Shown: positions 1 to 5,461 of the stretch, piece after piece
Position numbering within the stretch: position 1 is the first letter of the stretch
Layout of the letters: every line of letters starts with the position of its first letter
NCBI GenBank assembly: GCA_903872875.1
Contig: CAIQMJ010000137.1
Span: 1 to 5,461, forward strand
DNA from: an uncultured Variovorax sp.
Lineage (GTDB): Bacteria > Pseudomonadota > Gammaproteobacteria > Burkholderiales > Burkholderiaceae_C
DNA length: 5,461 bases
Reading direction: 5' to 3'
Made by a program: the position numbers and the translations under genes
Notes under the pieces: model-generated
The model's input: only the letters and a program-made list of their open reading frames with translations
Told to the model about the DNA's origin: nothing
The model's database searches: none

Positions 1-412
1 CGCGCGCGCGCTGCGGCGTGAGCACGCCGCGTGCCTGCAGGCCGAGCGCGACGTTGTCCCAGACGCTGCGCCAGGGATAGAGCGTGGGATCCTGGAACAC
101 GACGATCCGTGACGGGTCGGGCCGGCGGATGGGCTCGCCGTCCTGGTCGATGGCGCCGGTGGTCGCGGGCTCCAGGCCGGCCACCAGCCGCAGCAGGGTC
201 GATTTGCCGCAGCCGCTCGGACCCAGCAGCGCCACGAACTCGCCCTGCTTCACCCGCAGGTCGATGCCGTCGAGCACCTGGAGCACCCCGCCGGAGACTT
301 CGAACCAGTGGCCTACGCCGCGGATGTCGATGTCGGCGCCATTTGCCTTTGCCGCCGGTGCCGGTCGCGGGTGTCCGGCGGATGCCGGGGAGGGCCCGGC
401 GACATTCACCAT
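1..412 (-). CDS. ABC transporter ATPase, SsuB/TauB-like (partial, C-terminus beyond left edge)
   Basis: This is the ATP-hydrolysing subunit that would power the importer encoded by the two preceding genes; it should sit on the cytoplasmic face bound to the permease. The 137 visible residues hold the Walker A motif GPSGCGKST at residues 64-72 and the Q-loop segment VFQDPTLYPWRSVWDNV around 105-121. The latter has the FQxPxLxPWxxVxDNV pattern usual in SsuB, TauB and NrtD-like ATPases. The signature motif, Walker B and H-loop lie outside the window. The first ~27 residues are rich in Pro, Ala and Gly and precede the usual beginning of the fold. The start ATG at 412 overlaps the permease stop by 7 nt. 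A GTG at 409 in the same frame would give a 4-nt GTGA overlap and is equally possible. A purine run GGGGGA (425 to 420) stands 7 nt upstream of the ATG. The family is clear; the substrate is not. Confidence 0.93.
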   Translation of the reverse strand, partial: MVNVAGPSPASAGHPRPAPAAKANGADIDIRGVGHWFEVSGGVLQVLDGIDLRVKQGEFVALLGPSGCGKSTLLRLVAGLEPATTGAIDQDGEPIRRPDPSRIVVFQDPTLYPWRSVWDNVALGLQARGVLTPQRAR

Positions 413-1431
413 TTGACGGTCCCCCGCTGCCACGACAGCGCGCGGTCGCGCACCTTGAACAGCAGCGTGATCAGGCCCGAGCACAGTGCCGCCATCACGA
501 ACAGTGCGGCGTACATGTTGGCGTAGGCGGCCCAGCCCTGCGCCCACTGCAGGTACCAGCCCAGGCCGGCCTTCACGCCCATCATCTCGGCCGTGATCAG
601 CACGGAGAACGATGCGCCCAGGCCCATGAACAGGCCGACGAAGACCTGCGGCAGCGCGGCGGGAATCGCAACGCGCAGCACCAGGAAGCGCTCCGACGCG
701 CCCAGGGTCCGCGCCACGTCGTAGTAGCTCTTGTGGACCGAGGCCACGCCCGACCAGGTCAGCACCGCCACCGGGAAGAAGGTGGCCAGCCCGACGAGGA
801 ACACCGCGGCCGAGTAGCTCGAGGGCGCGAAGAAGAAGGCCAGCGGCAGCAGCGCCGAAGCCGGCACCGGCCCGAGGAAGCGCAGCAGCGGATGCACCCA
901 GTACCCCGCAATGCGCGACCAGCCGATCGACACGCCGGTAATGAAGCCGATCAGCGCGCCCAGCGCGAAACCGTTCGCCAGCAGGCGCAGCGAATAGGCG
1001 GTCGACAGGCCGAGGCGCTGCCAGTCTTCGTAGGCGACGTCGATCAGGCTCTGCGGCGGCGCGAAGAAGGGCGACGGCAGCACGCCGAGCTTGGCGGTGC
1101 TGATCTCCCACAGCGCGAACAGTGCGGCCAGCGCCACCAGCCATTGGCCGGCCGGCCTCAGCACCTGCGTTGCCTTGCCCGCGCGCGAGCCGAGCAGCGC
1201 GACGACCAGGAGCACGGCCGCGACCACCAGCGCCGCAATGCCGAACTCCTGCGTGAACGCCCAGTCGCTGAAGCCGATCTCCTTGTTCGGCCAGAGCAGG
1301 GTCAGCAGGCCCAGCGCAAGCCAGCCGGCCGCGGCGACCAGGCCAGTGGGCCAGGTGCCGGGAGCGCCCGATGCGCGCGCGCCCCGTTGCCGTACGCGGG
1401 GCGAATCGAACACATGCCCTACGGCGCTCAT
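406..1431 (-). CDS. ABC transporter permease, SsuC/TauC-like, with extended N-terminus
   Basis: This is an inner-membrane permease of the binding-protein-dependent transport family (BPD_transp_1), 341 residues long. Hydrophobic segments are visible near residues 29-47, 63-81, 96-110, 151-171, 185-202, 206-226, 260-283 and 304-325. The cytoplasmic EAA loop that docks on the ATPase is at about 236-261, with the core TLGASERFLVLRVAIPAALP. SsuC and TauC proteins are usually about 250-280 residues, so this protein carries some 60-80 extra N-terminal residues that include two extra hydrophobic segments. The start ATG at 1431 forms an ATGA overlap with the stop of the binding-protein gene, which indicates translational coupling. 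A weak GGATG element precedes it. The frame remains open far upstream into the binding-protein gene, but that part is a shadow. The neighbours on both sides make assignment to a sulfonate/nitrate/taurine-type importer firm. Specificity is unknown. Confidence 0.93.
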   Translation of the reverse strand: MSAVGHVFDSPRVRQRGARASGAPGTWPTGLVAAAGWLALGLLTLLWPNKEIGFSDWAFTQEFGIAALVVAAVLLVVALLGSRAGKATQVLRPAGQWLVALAALFALWEISTAKLGVLPSPFFAPPQSLIDVAYEDWQRLGLSTAYSLRLLANGFALGALIGFITGVSIGWSRIAGYWVHPLLRFLGPVPASALLPLAFFFAPSSYSAAVFLVGLATFFPVAVLTWSGVASVHKSYYDVARTLGASERFLVLRVAIPAALPQVFVGLFMGLGASFSVLITAEMMGVKAGLGWYLQWAQGWAAYANMYAALFVMAALCSGLITLLFKVRDRALSWQRGTVKW

Positions 1432-2444
1432 GCAAGCACATCCAGCGACACGTGGTTCGCGAAGCGGCTGACGTCCGTGCTCTTCTTCAGGATGCCCGCA
1501 TTGCGGAAGTCGGTGGCGAAGGCCTCGACTTCGTTGCGCAGGGCCTTGCCGGCCGGATGGTGCTTGTAGGTCAGCTCCGCGAGCAGCTTCTGCAGGTCCT
1601 CGAGCGGCACCTTGGGCGCGTACTGCGAATAGATCCTGCCGGCCTCGTTCGGGTTCTCCGCCACATAGTCGGACGCCTGGGCGAGTGCGCGCACCACCGC
1701 GGCCGCGCGCGGCTTGTCGCTGCGTGCCAGTTCGCCTCGCGCGCCGACGATGCAGCACAGCCGCTCGGCATATTCGCCCTTGGCGCTGTTGGCCAGTTCG
1801 GCGAACACGCCGGGGTTGCGCTTCTCGATCAGGAACACGTTCGGGTCGCCGTCCGCAATGGCCTGCACCTCGCCCTTCTTCACGGCGACATCCAGCAGAT
1901 CGGCCGGGTAGACGCGCCATTCGACGTCCTTGTCGATGTCGATGCCTTTCTTCGCGAGATGAATGGCGTAGAACTGCTTGGCTGGGCTGTTGAGGTCGGA
2001 CACGCCGATGGTCTTGCCCTTCAGGCTCGCGACGTCCGCCGTCACGCCGGACGCCTTGGCGCCGATCAGCCGCAGGCAGCCGCCATGCACGCTGCCCACC
2101 ACCTTGACGTCGAAGCCGGCCTCGAGCGGTTTCACCCAGCGGTGGATCAGGCCCACCGCCACGTCGGCCTTGCCGGTGGCGAGCGCCTCGAGCATCTGGT
2201 CGGACGACCCGGCCCAGTTGAGAAGCTCGACGTCGACGCCGTTCTTCTCGAAGAAGCCGCGCTCCAGTGCCACCGGCACGGGGGCGAGGCAGAAGCCGGC
2301 CTGGCTCCAGGCGAACGTGAGTTTTTTCGGCTGCGACCATGCGGGCACGCCCAGCAGGCTCGCCGAGCCGACCACCGCCGCGGCGGCACCCGCCTGGAGC
2401 ACGCTGCGGCGCGATGGCGGCAACTGTTTGAGAGAAAAGGACAT
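1428..2444 (-). CDS. Periplasmic substrate-binding protein of the NMT1/SsuA/TauA family, Tat-type signal
   Basis: This 338-residue protein should bind the transported solute in the periplasm and deliver it to the permease encoded immediately downstream. Residues 11-19 (SRRSVLQAG) form a twin-arginine motif, followed by a hydrophobic stretch to about residue 33 and a probable processing site near AWSQ. The mature part begins KKLTFAWSQAGFCLAPVPVA, a pattern of NMT1/SsuA-like proteins. It continues with WAGSSDQMLEALATGKADVA (77-96) and LKGKTIGVSDLNSP (141-154), the usual first-lobe strand and hinge elements. A Cys pair sits at 230-231. The start at 2444 was chosen because GGAG (2456 to 2453) stands 8 nt upstream and because it gives a proper signal peptide. 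An upstream in-frame ATG at 2504 would add 20 residues that encode the ribosome binding site and spoil the signal. The gene is first in the leftward operon. The ligand could be a sulfonate, nitrate-like or other small anion; I cannot decide which. Confidence 0.92.
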   Translation of the reverse strand: MSFSLKQLPPSRRSVLQAGAAAAVVGSASLLGVPAWSQPKKLTFAWSQAGFCLAPVPVALERGFFEKNGVDVELLNWAGSSDQMLEALATGKADVAVGLIHRWVKPLEAGFDVKVVGSVHGGCLRLIGAKASGVTADVASLKGKTIGVSDLNSPAKQFYAIHLAKKGIDIDKDVEWRVYPADLLDVAVKKGEVQAIADGDPNVFLIEKRNPGVFAELANSAKGEYAERLCCIVGARGELARSDKPRAAAVVRALAQASDYVAENPNEAGRIYSQYAPKVPLEDLQKLLAELTYKHHPAGKALRNEVEAFATDFRNAGILKKSTDVSRFANHVSLDVLA

Positions 2445-2452
2445 CGAAGCTT

Positions 2453-2456
2453 CTCC
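2453..2456 (-). promoter_or_regulatory. Ribosome binding site of the first binding-protein gene
   Basis: GGAG on the minus strand stands 8 nt upstream of the ATG at 2444. It decides the start in favour of this ATG over the in-frame ATG at 2504, which would place this element inside the coding region. Confidence 0.7.
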
Positions 2457-2523
2457 ACCGAATGTTGGGAGTCGCCAGTGTTGGTTTGCGGCAGGCTCCC
2501 GCACAACGAATGAATGCGTTTAT

Positions 2524-2622
2524 CGATATGCGTGCGACTGCAGGTCGGCAGGCGCCATCGGCCACCGGGTGGGCCACGGCGCCCGCAAGGCGTGCATCGC
2601 TACGCACGGCGATCGCATATCG
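2524..2622. repeat. 9-bp inverted repeat CGATATGCG / CGCATATCG, possible operator pair
   Basis: CGATATGCG at 2524-2532 has its exact reverse complement CGCATATCG at 2614-2622, about 90 nt apart centre to centre. The A/T-containing core stands out in this GC-rich DNA. The right arm is itself embedded in a shorter dyad, GCGATC (2609-2614), ten bases, GATCGC (2625-2630), which has the size of a typical helix-turn-helix dimer site. One arm lies nearer each divergent gene, as expected for a shared regulator. That function is inference, since the repeat could also occur by chance. Confidence 0.4.
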
Positions 2623-2685
2623 TTGATCGCTTTTGTTCTTTGTCTGCAAGTCGCTGCGCCACTAAGGTTCATCTCTTTGCAGTCG
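2535..2685. repeat. 8-bp inverted repeat CGACTGCA / TGCAGTCG
   Basis: CGACTGCA at 2535-2542 is the exact reverse complement of TGCAGTCG at 2678-2685, and an imperfect copy, CTGCAAGTCGC, sits at 2644-2654. The right copy overlaps the ribosome binding site of the oxidoreductase gene. An 8-bp match in a region this size is not statistically striking, so this is listed only as a weak candidate. Confidence 0.25.
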
Positions 2686-2688
2686 AGG
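2685..2688 (+). promoter_or_regulatory. Ribosome binding site of the FAD oxidoreductase gene
   Basis: GAGG stands 9 nt upstream of the ATG at 2698. It fixes the start in a reading frame that stays open for another 240 codons upstream, antisense to the first binding-protein gene. Confidence 0.7.
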
Positions 2689-2697
2689 CCAGCAATC

Positions 2698-4311
2698 ATG
2701 GGCGCCAGAGATTTCGAGCGGCAACTACTTTCCGGCGCGGACGGCGCCGTGCAGCATCAAGCCGACGTGCTGGTGATCGGCGGTGGGCCGGCCGGCGCGT
2801 GGGCCGCGGTGAGCGCGGCCGCACAGGGCGCACGCGTGGTGCTCGCCGACAAGGGCTTCTGCGGCACCTCGGGCGCGACCGCGCCATCGGGCACCGGACT
2901 CTGGCACGTGTCGCCCGACGGCAAGGCACGCGAAGAGGCCAAGGCCAGCCGATTCACCATGGGTGGCCAGTTGGCCGAGCACGCCTGGATGGACCGTGTG
3001 CTGGCGCAGACCTGGGACAACGTCGAGCGCCTGAAGGACTGGGGCTATCCATTTCCGGCCGATGACCAGGGCACGCTGCGCTGCACGTCCCTGCAGGGAC
3101 CGGAGTACATGCGGCTGATGCGCAAGCGCGTGAAGGCGTCCGGTGCGCGCATCCTGGACCACAGCCCTGCACTCGAACTGCTGGTGGACGAACGCGGCAC
3201 CGTCTGCGGCGCCACGGGCGTGAACCGGCAGAGCGGCGACACCTGGGTCGTGCGTGCCGGTGCGGTGGTCATCGCCACGGGCGGCTGCGCATTCCTGAGC
3301 CGTGCGCTGGGCTGCAACGTGCTCACGGGCGACGGGCAGTTGATGGCAAGCGAGGTCGGCGCCGCACTGTCGGGCATGGAGTTCTCCAATGCCTATGGGC
3401 TGGGGCCTGCGTTCTCGTCGGTCACCAAGTCCCTGTTCTACAACTGGGCCACCTTCTACACGGCGGACGGCGTGGCGATCGAAGGCGCCGGCTCGTCGAA
3501 GGGGCGCGGCGTGATCGCGCAGGCGCTGCAGTCGCAGCCCGTGTTCGCCTGCCTCGACCATGCCGATGCGCAGATCCGCGCCTGGATGCGCACCGCGCAG
3601 CCGAACTTCTTCGTGTCCTTCGATCGGCAGGGCATCGACCCGTTCACGCAGCACTTCCCGGTCACGCTGCGGCTGGAAGGCACGGTGCGCGGCACCGGTG
3701 GCCTGCACCTGGTCGACGATTCCTGCGCCACGTCGGTCCCCGGCCTCTATGCCGCGGGCGACGCCGCCACGCGCGAGCTGATCTGCGGCGGCTTCACCGG
3801 CGGCGGCAGCCACAACGCGGCGTGGGCGCTGTCGTCCGGCTTCTGGGCAGGCGCGGGTGCGGCGGCGTTCGGGCGCGACGCGCAGTCCGGTAAACAGCGC
3901 CTGGCCTTCCGCGCAGGCGGCGTGGCGCTGTCGAGCCGAGGCAACACGCCCGTCGACAGCCATGCGTTGATCCGCGCGGTGCAGGCCGAGGTCTTCCCCT
4001 ACGAACGCAACTGGTTCCGCGAAGGCGATGCCCTGCGCGATTCGCTCGCCCGGCTCGACGCGCTGTGGGCGCGGCTGCGCACCGGCGCCCCGGCCGCCAC
4101 GGCCACCGAGGCGGTCCGCGCACGCGAAGCCGCCGCCATGCTGGCCACTTCGCGCTGGATGTACCGCAGCGCGCTGGAACGCACCGAGACCCGCGGCATG
4201 CATCGCCGGCGGGAACACGGTGGACTCGACCCGGCACAGCGCCATCGCCTGCTCAGCGGCGGCCTCGACGAGGTGTGGGTCCAGCCGCAGGCCGTGAAGG
4301 AGTCCGCATGA
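2698..4311 (+). CDS. FAD-dependent oxidoreductase, fumarate reductase/AprA-like flavoprotein
   Basis: This is a 537-residue cytoplasmic flavoprotein of the fumarate reductase/succinate dehydrogenase/adenylylsulfate reductase alpha superfamily. The N-terminal Rossmann fold is clear: VLVIGGGPAGAWAA (24-37), with Asp51 at the end of the second strand to bind the FAD ribose. VVIATGG (190-196) and GLYAAGDAA (349-357) complete the FAD-binding core. A capping domain lies between roughly 220 and 335. The C-terminal helical domain carries ERTETRGMHRRRE (494-506), matching the RxESRGxHxRxD motif of this superfamily. The His used for covalent FAD attachment in SdhA/FrdA is not seen in the CGTSGATAPSGTG segment (55-67), so FAD is probably bound non-covalently, as in AprA. 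No signal peptide is present. Canonical AprA is about 620-660 residues, so this is a shorter relative. The ferredoxin gene overlaps its stop and is its likely electron partner. The reaction is unknown: an organosulfur or small-acid substrate is inferred from context only. A true APS reductase is unlikely without sat or other sulfur genes nearby. Confidence 0.9.
   Translation: MGARDFERQLLSGADGAVQHQADVLVIGGGPAGAWAAVSAAAQGARVVLADKGFCGTSGATAPSGTGLWHVSPDGKAREEAKASRFTMGGQLAEHAWMDRVLAQTWDNVERLKDWGYPFPADDQGTLRCTSLQGPEYMRLMRKRVKASGARILDHSPALELLVDERGTVCGATGVNRQSGDTWVVRAGAVVIATGGCAFLSRALGCNVLTGDGQLMASEVGAALSGMEFSNAYGLGPAFSSVTKSLFYNWATFYTADGVAIEGAGSSKGRGVIAQALQSQPVFACLDHADAQIRAWMRTAQPNFFVSFDRQGIDPFTQHFPVTLRLEGTVRGTGGLHLVDDSCATSVPGLYAAGDAATRELICGGFTGGGSHNAAWALSSGFWAGAGAAAFGRDAQSGKQRLAFRAGGVALSSRGNTPVDSHALIRAVQAEVFPYERNWFREGDALRDSLARLDALWARLRTGAPAATATEAVRAREAAAMLATSRWMYRSALERTETRGMHRRREHGGLDPAQRHRLLSGGLDEVWVQPQAVKESA
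4297..4302 (+). promoter_or_regulatory. Ribosome binding site of the ferredoxin gene
   Basis: AAGGAG lies inside the 3' end of the oxidoreductase gene, 5 nt upstream of the overlapping ATG at 4308. It supports both that start and coupled translation. Confidence 0.75.
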
Positions 4312-4637
4312 TCGAGCTCGTCAGTGCCGAGCGCTGCACGGCCTGCAACATCTGCGTGAACGCCTGCCCGACCAACGTGTTCGACGCGGTGCCGGATGGT
4401 CCGCCACGCATCGCGCGCCAGGACGACTGCCAGACCTGCTTCATGTGCGAGCTGTACTGCCCGGAAGACGCGCTCTACGTCGCGCCCATCGCCGACCGCG
4501 GTGCCACTGCCGAAGAGCGCGACGCCGCGGCCGTGGCGTTGATGGGCAGCTACCGCAGCGCCATCGGTTGGGGCCGGGGCCGTCGATCGACGGCATCGGC
4601 CGATGCGAGCTTCGAACTGCTGCGCCGCGCGCACTGA
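4308..4637 (+). CDS. 2[4Fe-4S] ferredoxin, AprB-like electron-transfer subunit
   Basis: This small protein of 109 residues should carry electrons to or from the flavoprotein encoded just upstream. It has two complete CxxCxxCxxxCP motifs: Cys10, 13, 16, 20 (CTACNICVNACP) and Cys41, 44, 47, 51 (CQTCFMCELYCP), enough for two [4Fe-4S] clusters. After the ferredoxin fold comes a tail of about 55 residues containing LMGSYRSAIGWGRG, which is not part of a minimal bacterial ferredoxin. In AprB (about 150 residues) a C-terminal tail wraps around AprA, and this shorter tail may dock similarly; that is inference. The start forms an ATGA overlap with the preceding stop and is served by AAGGAG. No signal peptide is visible, so the complex is cytoplasmic. 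It could also be a generic ferredoxin, but the overlap argues for a dedicated partner. Confidence 0.92.
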   Translation: MIELVSAERCTACNICVNACPTNVFDAVPDGPPRIARQDDCQTCFMCELYCPEDALYVAPIADRGATAEERDAAAVALMGSYRSAIGWGRGRRSTASADASFELLRRAH

Positions 4638-4681
4638 TCCCTTGCCGTTTCCCTTTTTCTTCTTTCGCATAGAGAGTTCCG
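4638..4681 (+). other. Short pyrimidine-rich intergenic spacer
   Basis: The 44 nt between the ferredoxin gene and the second binding-protein gene contain a C/T-rich run (about 4640-4667) and a weak purine element AGAGAG (4671-4676) ahead of the ATG at 4682. No hairpin of terminator type is visible, so the three rightward genes probably share one transcript. Confidence 0.5.
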
Positions 4682-5461
4682 ATGTCCGATTTCTTCGGCC
4701 GCCGCAGGCTGCTGCGCGGTGCCGCGGCCGGTGTTGCCGCCGGCGCCTTGCCCGTTTTCTCCATCGCCCAGGCCGCCGGCCAGACGCTGCGTCTCGGCTA
4801 CATCGGCCCAGGCAAGAAGCCCGCGAACGCGACTGGCTGGGCGCTGCGCCAGGGCCACCTGCAGCGCGAGCTTTCGCGGCTGGGTTTCAAGGACGTGACG
4901 ACGCGCAACTTTCCGAACGGGCCCGATCTCAACGAGGCTTTTCTCTCGGGTGCGCTGGATGTCGGCATCTATGGCGACACGCCCGCCATCGTGGCGCGCT
5001 CGCGCGGCCTCGAAGGGCAGTTGATCGGCTTCGACGCGGTGGGCATGAACGTCTGGCTGCTCACGCCGCGCAACGGCGCGCGCAGCGTCAAGGCGCTCGA
5101 GGGCCAGTCGATCGGCGTGGCCCGCGGCTCCTACATGCATCGCTATGTGCTCGGCCTGCTGAAGGAGCACGGCCTGCAGAAGTCGGTGAAGGTGATCCAC
5201 ATGTTCCCGCGCGATGGCGAGGCTGCGCTCGACCGGGGCTCCATCGCGGCCTTTGCGGCGCAGATCGATGTCGGTCCGCTGCTCGCCTCGCGCGGCTATC
5301 CGGTGATCGACGAGGCCGAGCAGCATCCCACGCTGCGCGGTACCTCGGTGATCGTCGCGTCCGGCAAGGTGCTTGCCGCCGCTCCTGCATTGCCAGCCGC
5401 GTGGACACGCGCCCGCCGCACAGCGCTGCAGGAAATCCGGCGCGACAGCAACGCGTACTAC
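4682..5461 (+). CDS. SsuA-like aliphatic sulfonate-type substrate-binding protein (partial, C-terminus beyond right edge)
   Basis: The 260 visible codons encode a second periplasmic binding protein, open to the edge of the window. The N-terminus MSDFFGRRRLLRGAAAG has a twin-arginine core (GRRRLLRG, 6-13), then a hydrophobic stretch and a likely cleavage site after AQA (29-31). The mature part fits the SsuA family: LRLGYIGPGK (36-45), FPNGPDLNEAFLSGALDVG (77-95), YGDTPAIVARSRGL (97-110, the GDxPAIxA motif) and VKALEGQSIGVARGSYMHRY (136-155). Full SsuA-like proteins are about 310-340 residues, so some 50-80 residues are missing. It is distinct from the binding protein on the other strand, sharing only the general fold. 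Only 44 nt separate it from the ferredoxin gene, so it is probably in the same operon. It may feed the leftward permease or one encoded beyond the right edge. Aliphatic sulfonate is the family expectation, not a demonstrated ligand. Confidence 0.9.
   Translation, partial: MSDFFGRRRLLRGAAAGVAAGALPVFSIAQAAGQTLRLGYIGPGKKPANATGWALRQGHLQRELSRLGFKDVTTRNFPNGPDLNEAFLSGALDVGIYGDTPAIVARSRGLEGQLIGFDAVGMNVWLLTPRNGARSVKALEGQSIGVARGSYMHRYVLGLLKEHGLQKSVKVIHMFPRDGEAALDRGSIAAFAAQIDVGPLLASRGYPVIDEAEQHPTLRGTSVIVASGKVLAAAPALPAAWTRARRTALQEIRRDSNAYY

Larger units (their letters stand above)
2445..2697. promoter_or_regulatory. Divergent intergenic control region
   Basis: The 253 nt lie between two divergent genes and must hold the promoters of both the leftward ABC operon and the rightward oxidoreductase operon. 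Its right part (about 2610-2680) is richer in A and T than the flanking coding DNA. Two inverted repeats are present and listed separately. For the rightward genes a weak sigma-70-like pair can be proposed: TTGTCT (2640-2645) and TAAGGT (2663-2668) with 17-nt spacing. The match is poor, so it is only a candidate. I found no convincing pair for the leftward genes. No small gene, riboswitch or terminator was recognised here. Confidence 0.6.

Noticed and set aside
1..15. CG dinucleotide run at the left edge as a Z-DNA or repeat element
   Set aside because: It reads as ordinary Arg/Ala codons of the ATPase gene on the minus strand and is too short to call a repeat.
31..1569. Long plus-strand reading frame of 512 codons antisense to the ABC genes
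   Set aside because: Its product is Arg/Gln/His-rich and low in complexity with no family pattern, typical of the complement of GC-rich coding DNA. The opposite strand carries clear ABC transporter motifs.
1371..2513. Plus-strand frame of 380 codons opposite the first binding-protein gene
   Set aside because: The translation looks moderately protein-like (HLALLHG, VDAFL), but it is the exact complement of a gene with signal peptide and family motifs, and it has no ribosome binding site.
406..2649. A 747-codon open frame that would fuse extra sequence to the permease
   Set aside because: The part upstream of 1431 is an out-of-frame reading of the binding-protein gene, Arg/Gly-rich and without recognisable domains. 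The permease has its own ATGA-coupled start.
1978..2697. Upstream extension of the oxidoreductase reading frame by 240 codons
   Set aside because: It runs antisense through the binding-protein gene and then through the intergenic region. It has no domain pattern, and a good ribosome binding site precedes the ATG at 2698 just before the Rossmann fold.
2725..4245. Minus-strand frame of 506 codons opposite the oxidoreductase
   Set aside because: It is a shadow frame created by G/C-biased third positions; its composition is Arg/Ala/His-rich and it shows no motifs.
4640..4667. Pyrimidine-rich run as an intrinsic terminator after the ferredoxin gene
   Set aside because: No stable GC stem immediately precedes the T-rich stretch, and the next gene on the same strand begins within 44 nt.
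4550..5326. Minus-strand frame of 258 codons opposite the second binding-protein gene
   Set aside because: The plus strand here has a continuous SsuA-like frame with signal peptide. The minus frame crosses the gene boundary and shows no motifs.

Overview
The window looks like chromosomal DNA of a high-GC Gram-negative bacterium, most likely a betaproteobacterium of the Burkholderiales. That placement is an inference from the strong G/C bias at third codon positions, the protein flavour, the Shine-Dalgarno spacing, and an ABC uptake system with periplasmic binding proteins. No RNA gene, mobile element, CRISPR array or phage gene is visible.

The layout is two divergent gene groups around a 253-nt intergenic region (2445-2697). 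Leftward on the minus strand runs an ABC importer of the nitrate/sulfonate/taurine (NMT1/SsuABC/TauABC) type: a Tat-type binding protein (2444 to 1428), a permease (1431 to 406) and an ATPase (412 to beyond the left edge). The three genes overlap by a few bases and so look translationally coupled. Rightward on the plus strand runs a FAD-dependent oxidoreductase of the fumarate reductase/adenylylsulfate reductase alpha superfamily (2698-4311). A small 2[4Fe-4S] ferredoxin resembling an AprB subunit (4308-4637) overlaps it by ATGA. After 44 nt comes a second binding protein, of SsuA type (4682 to beyond the right edge).

The picture suggests a scavenging and processing locus. Two different periplasmic receptors probably capture small anionic, perhaps organosulfur, compounds for import, and a cytoplasmic flavoprotein/ferredoxin pair probably carries out a redox step on the imported compound or its product. 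The substrate cannot be read from the sequence. No recognisable sulfonate monooxygenase (SsuD, TauD), sulfate reductase or regulator gene lies inside the window. The compact AprA/AprB-like pair placed inside a sulfonate-type transport locus is the most interesting element here. The divergent control region also carries inverted repeats that could be operator sites for a shared regulator.
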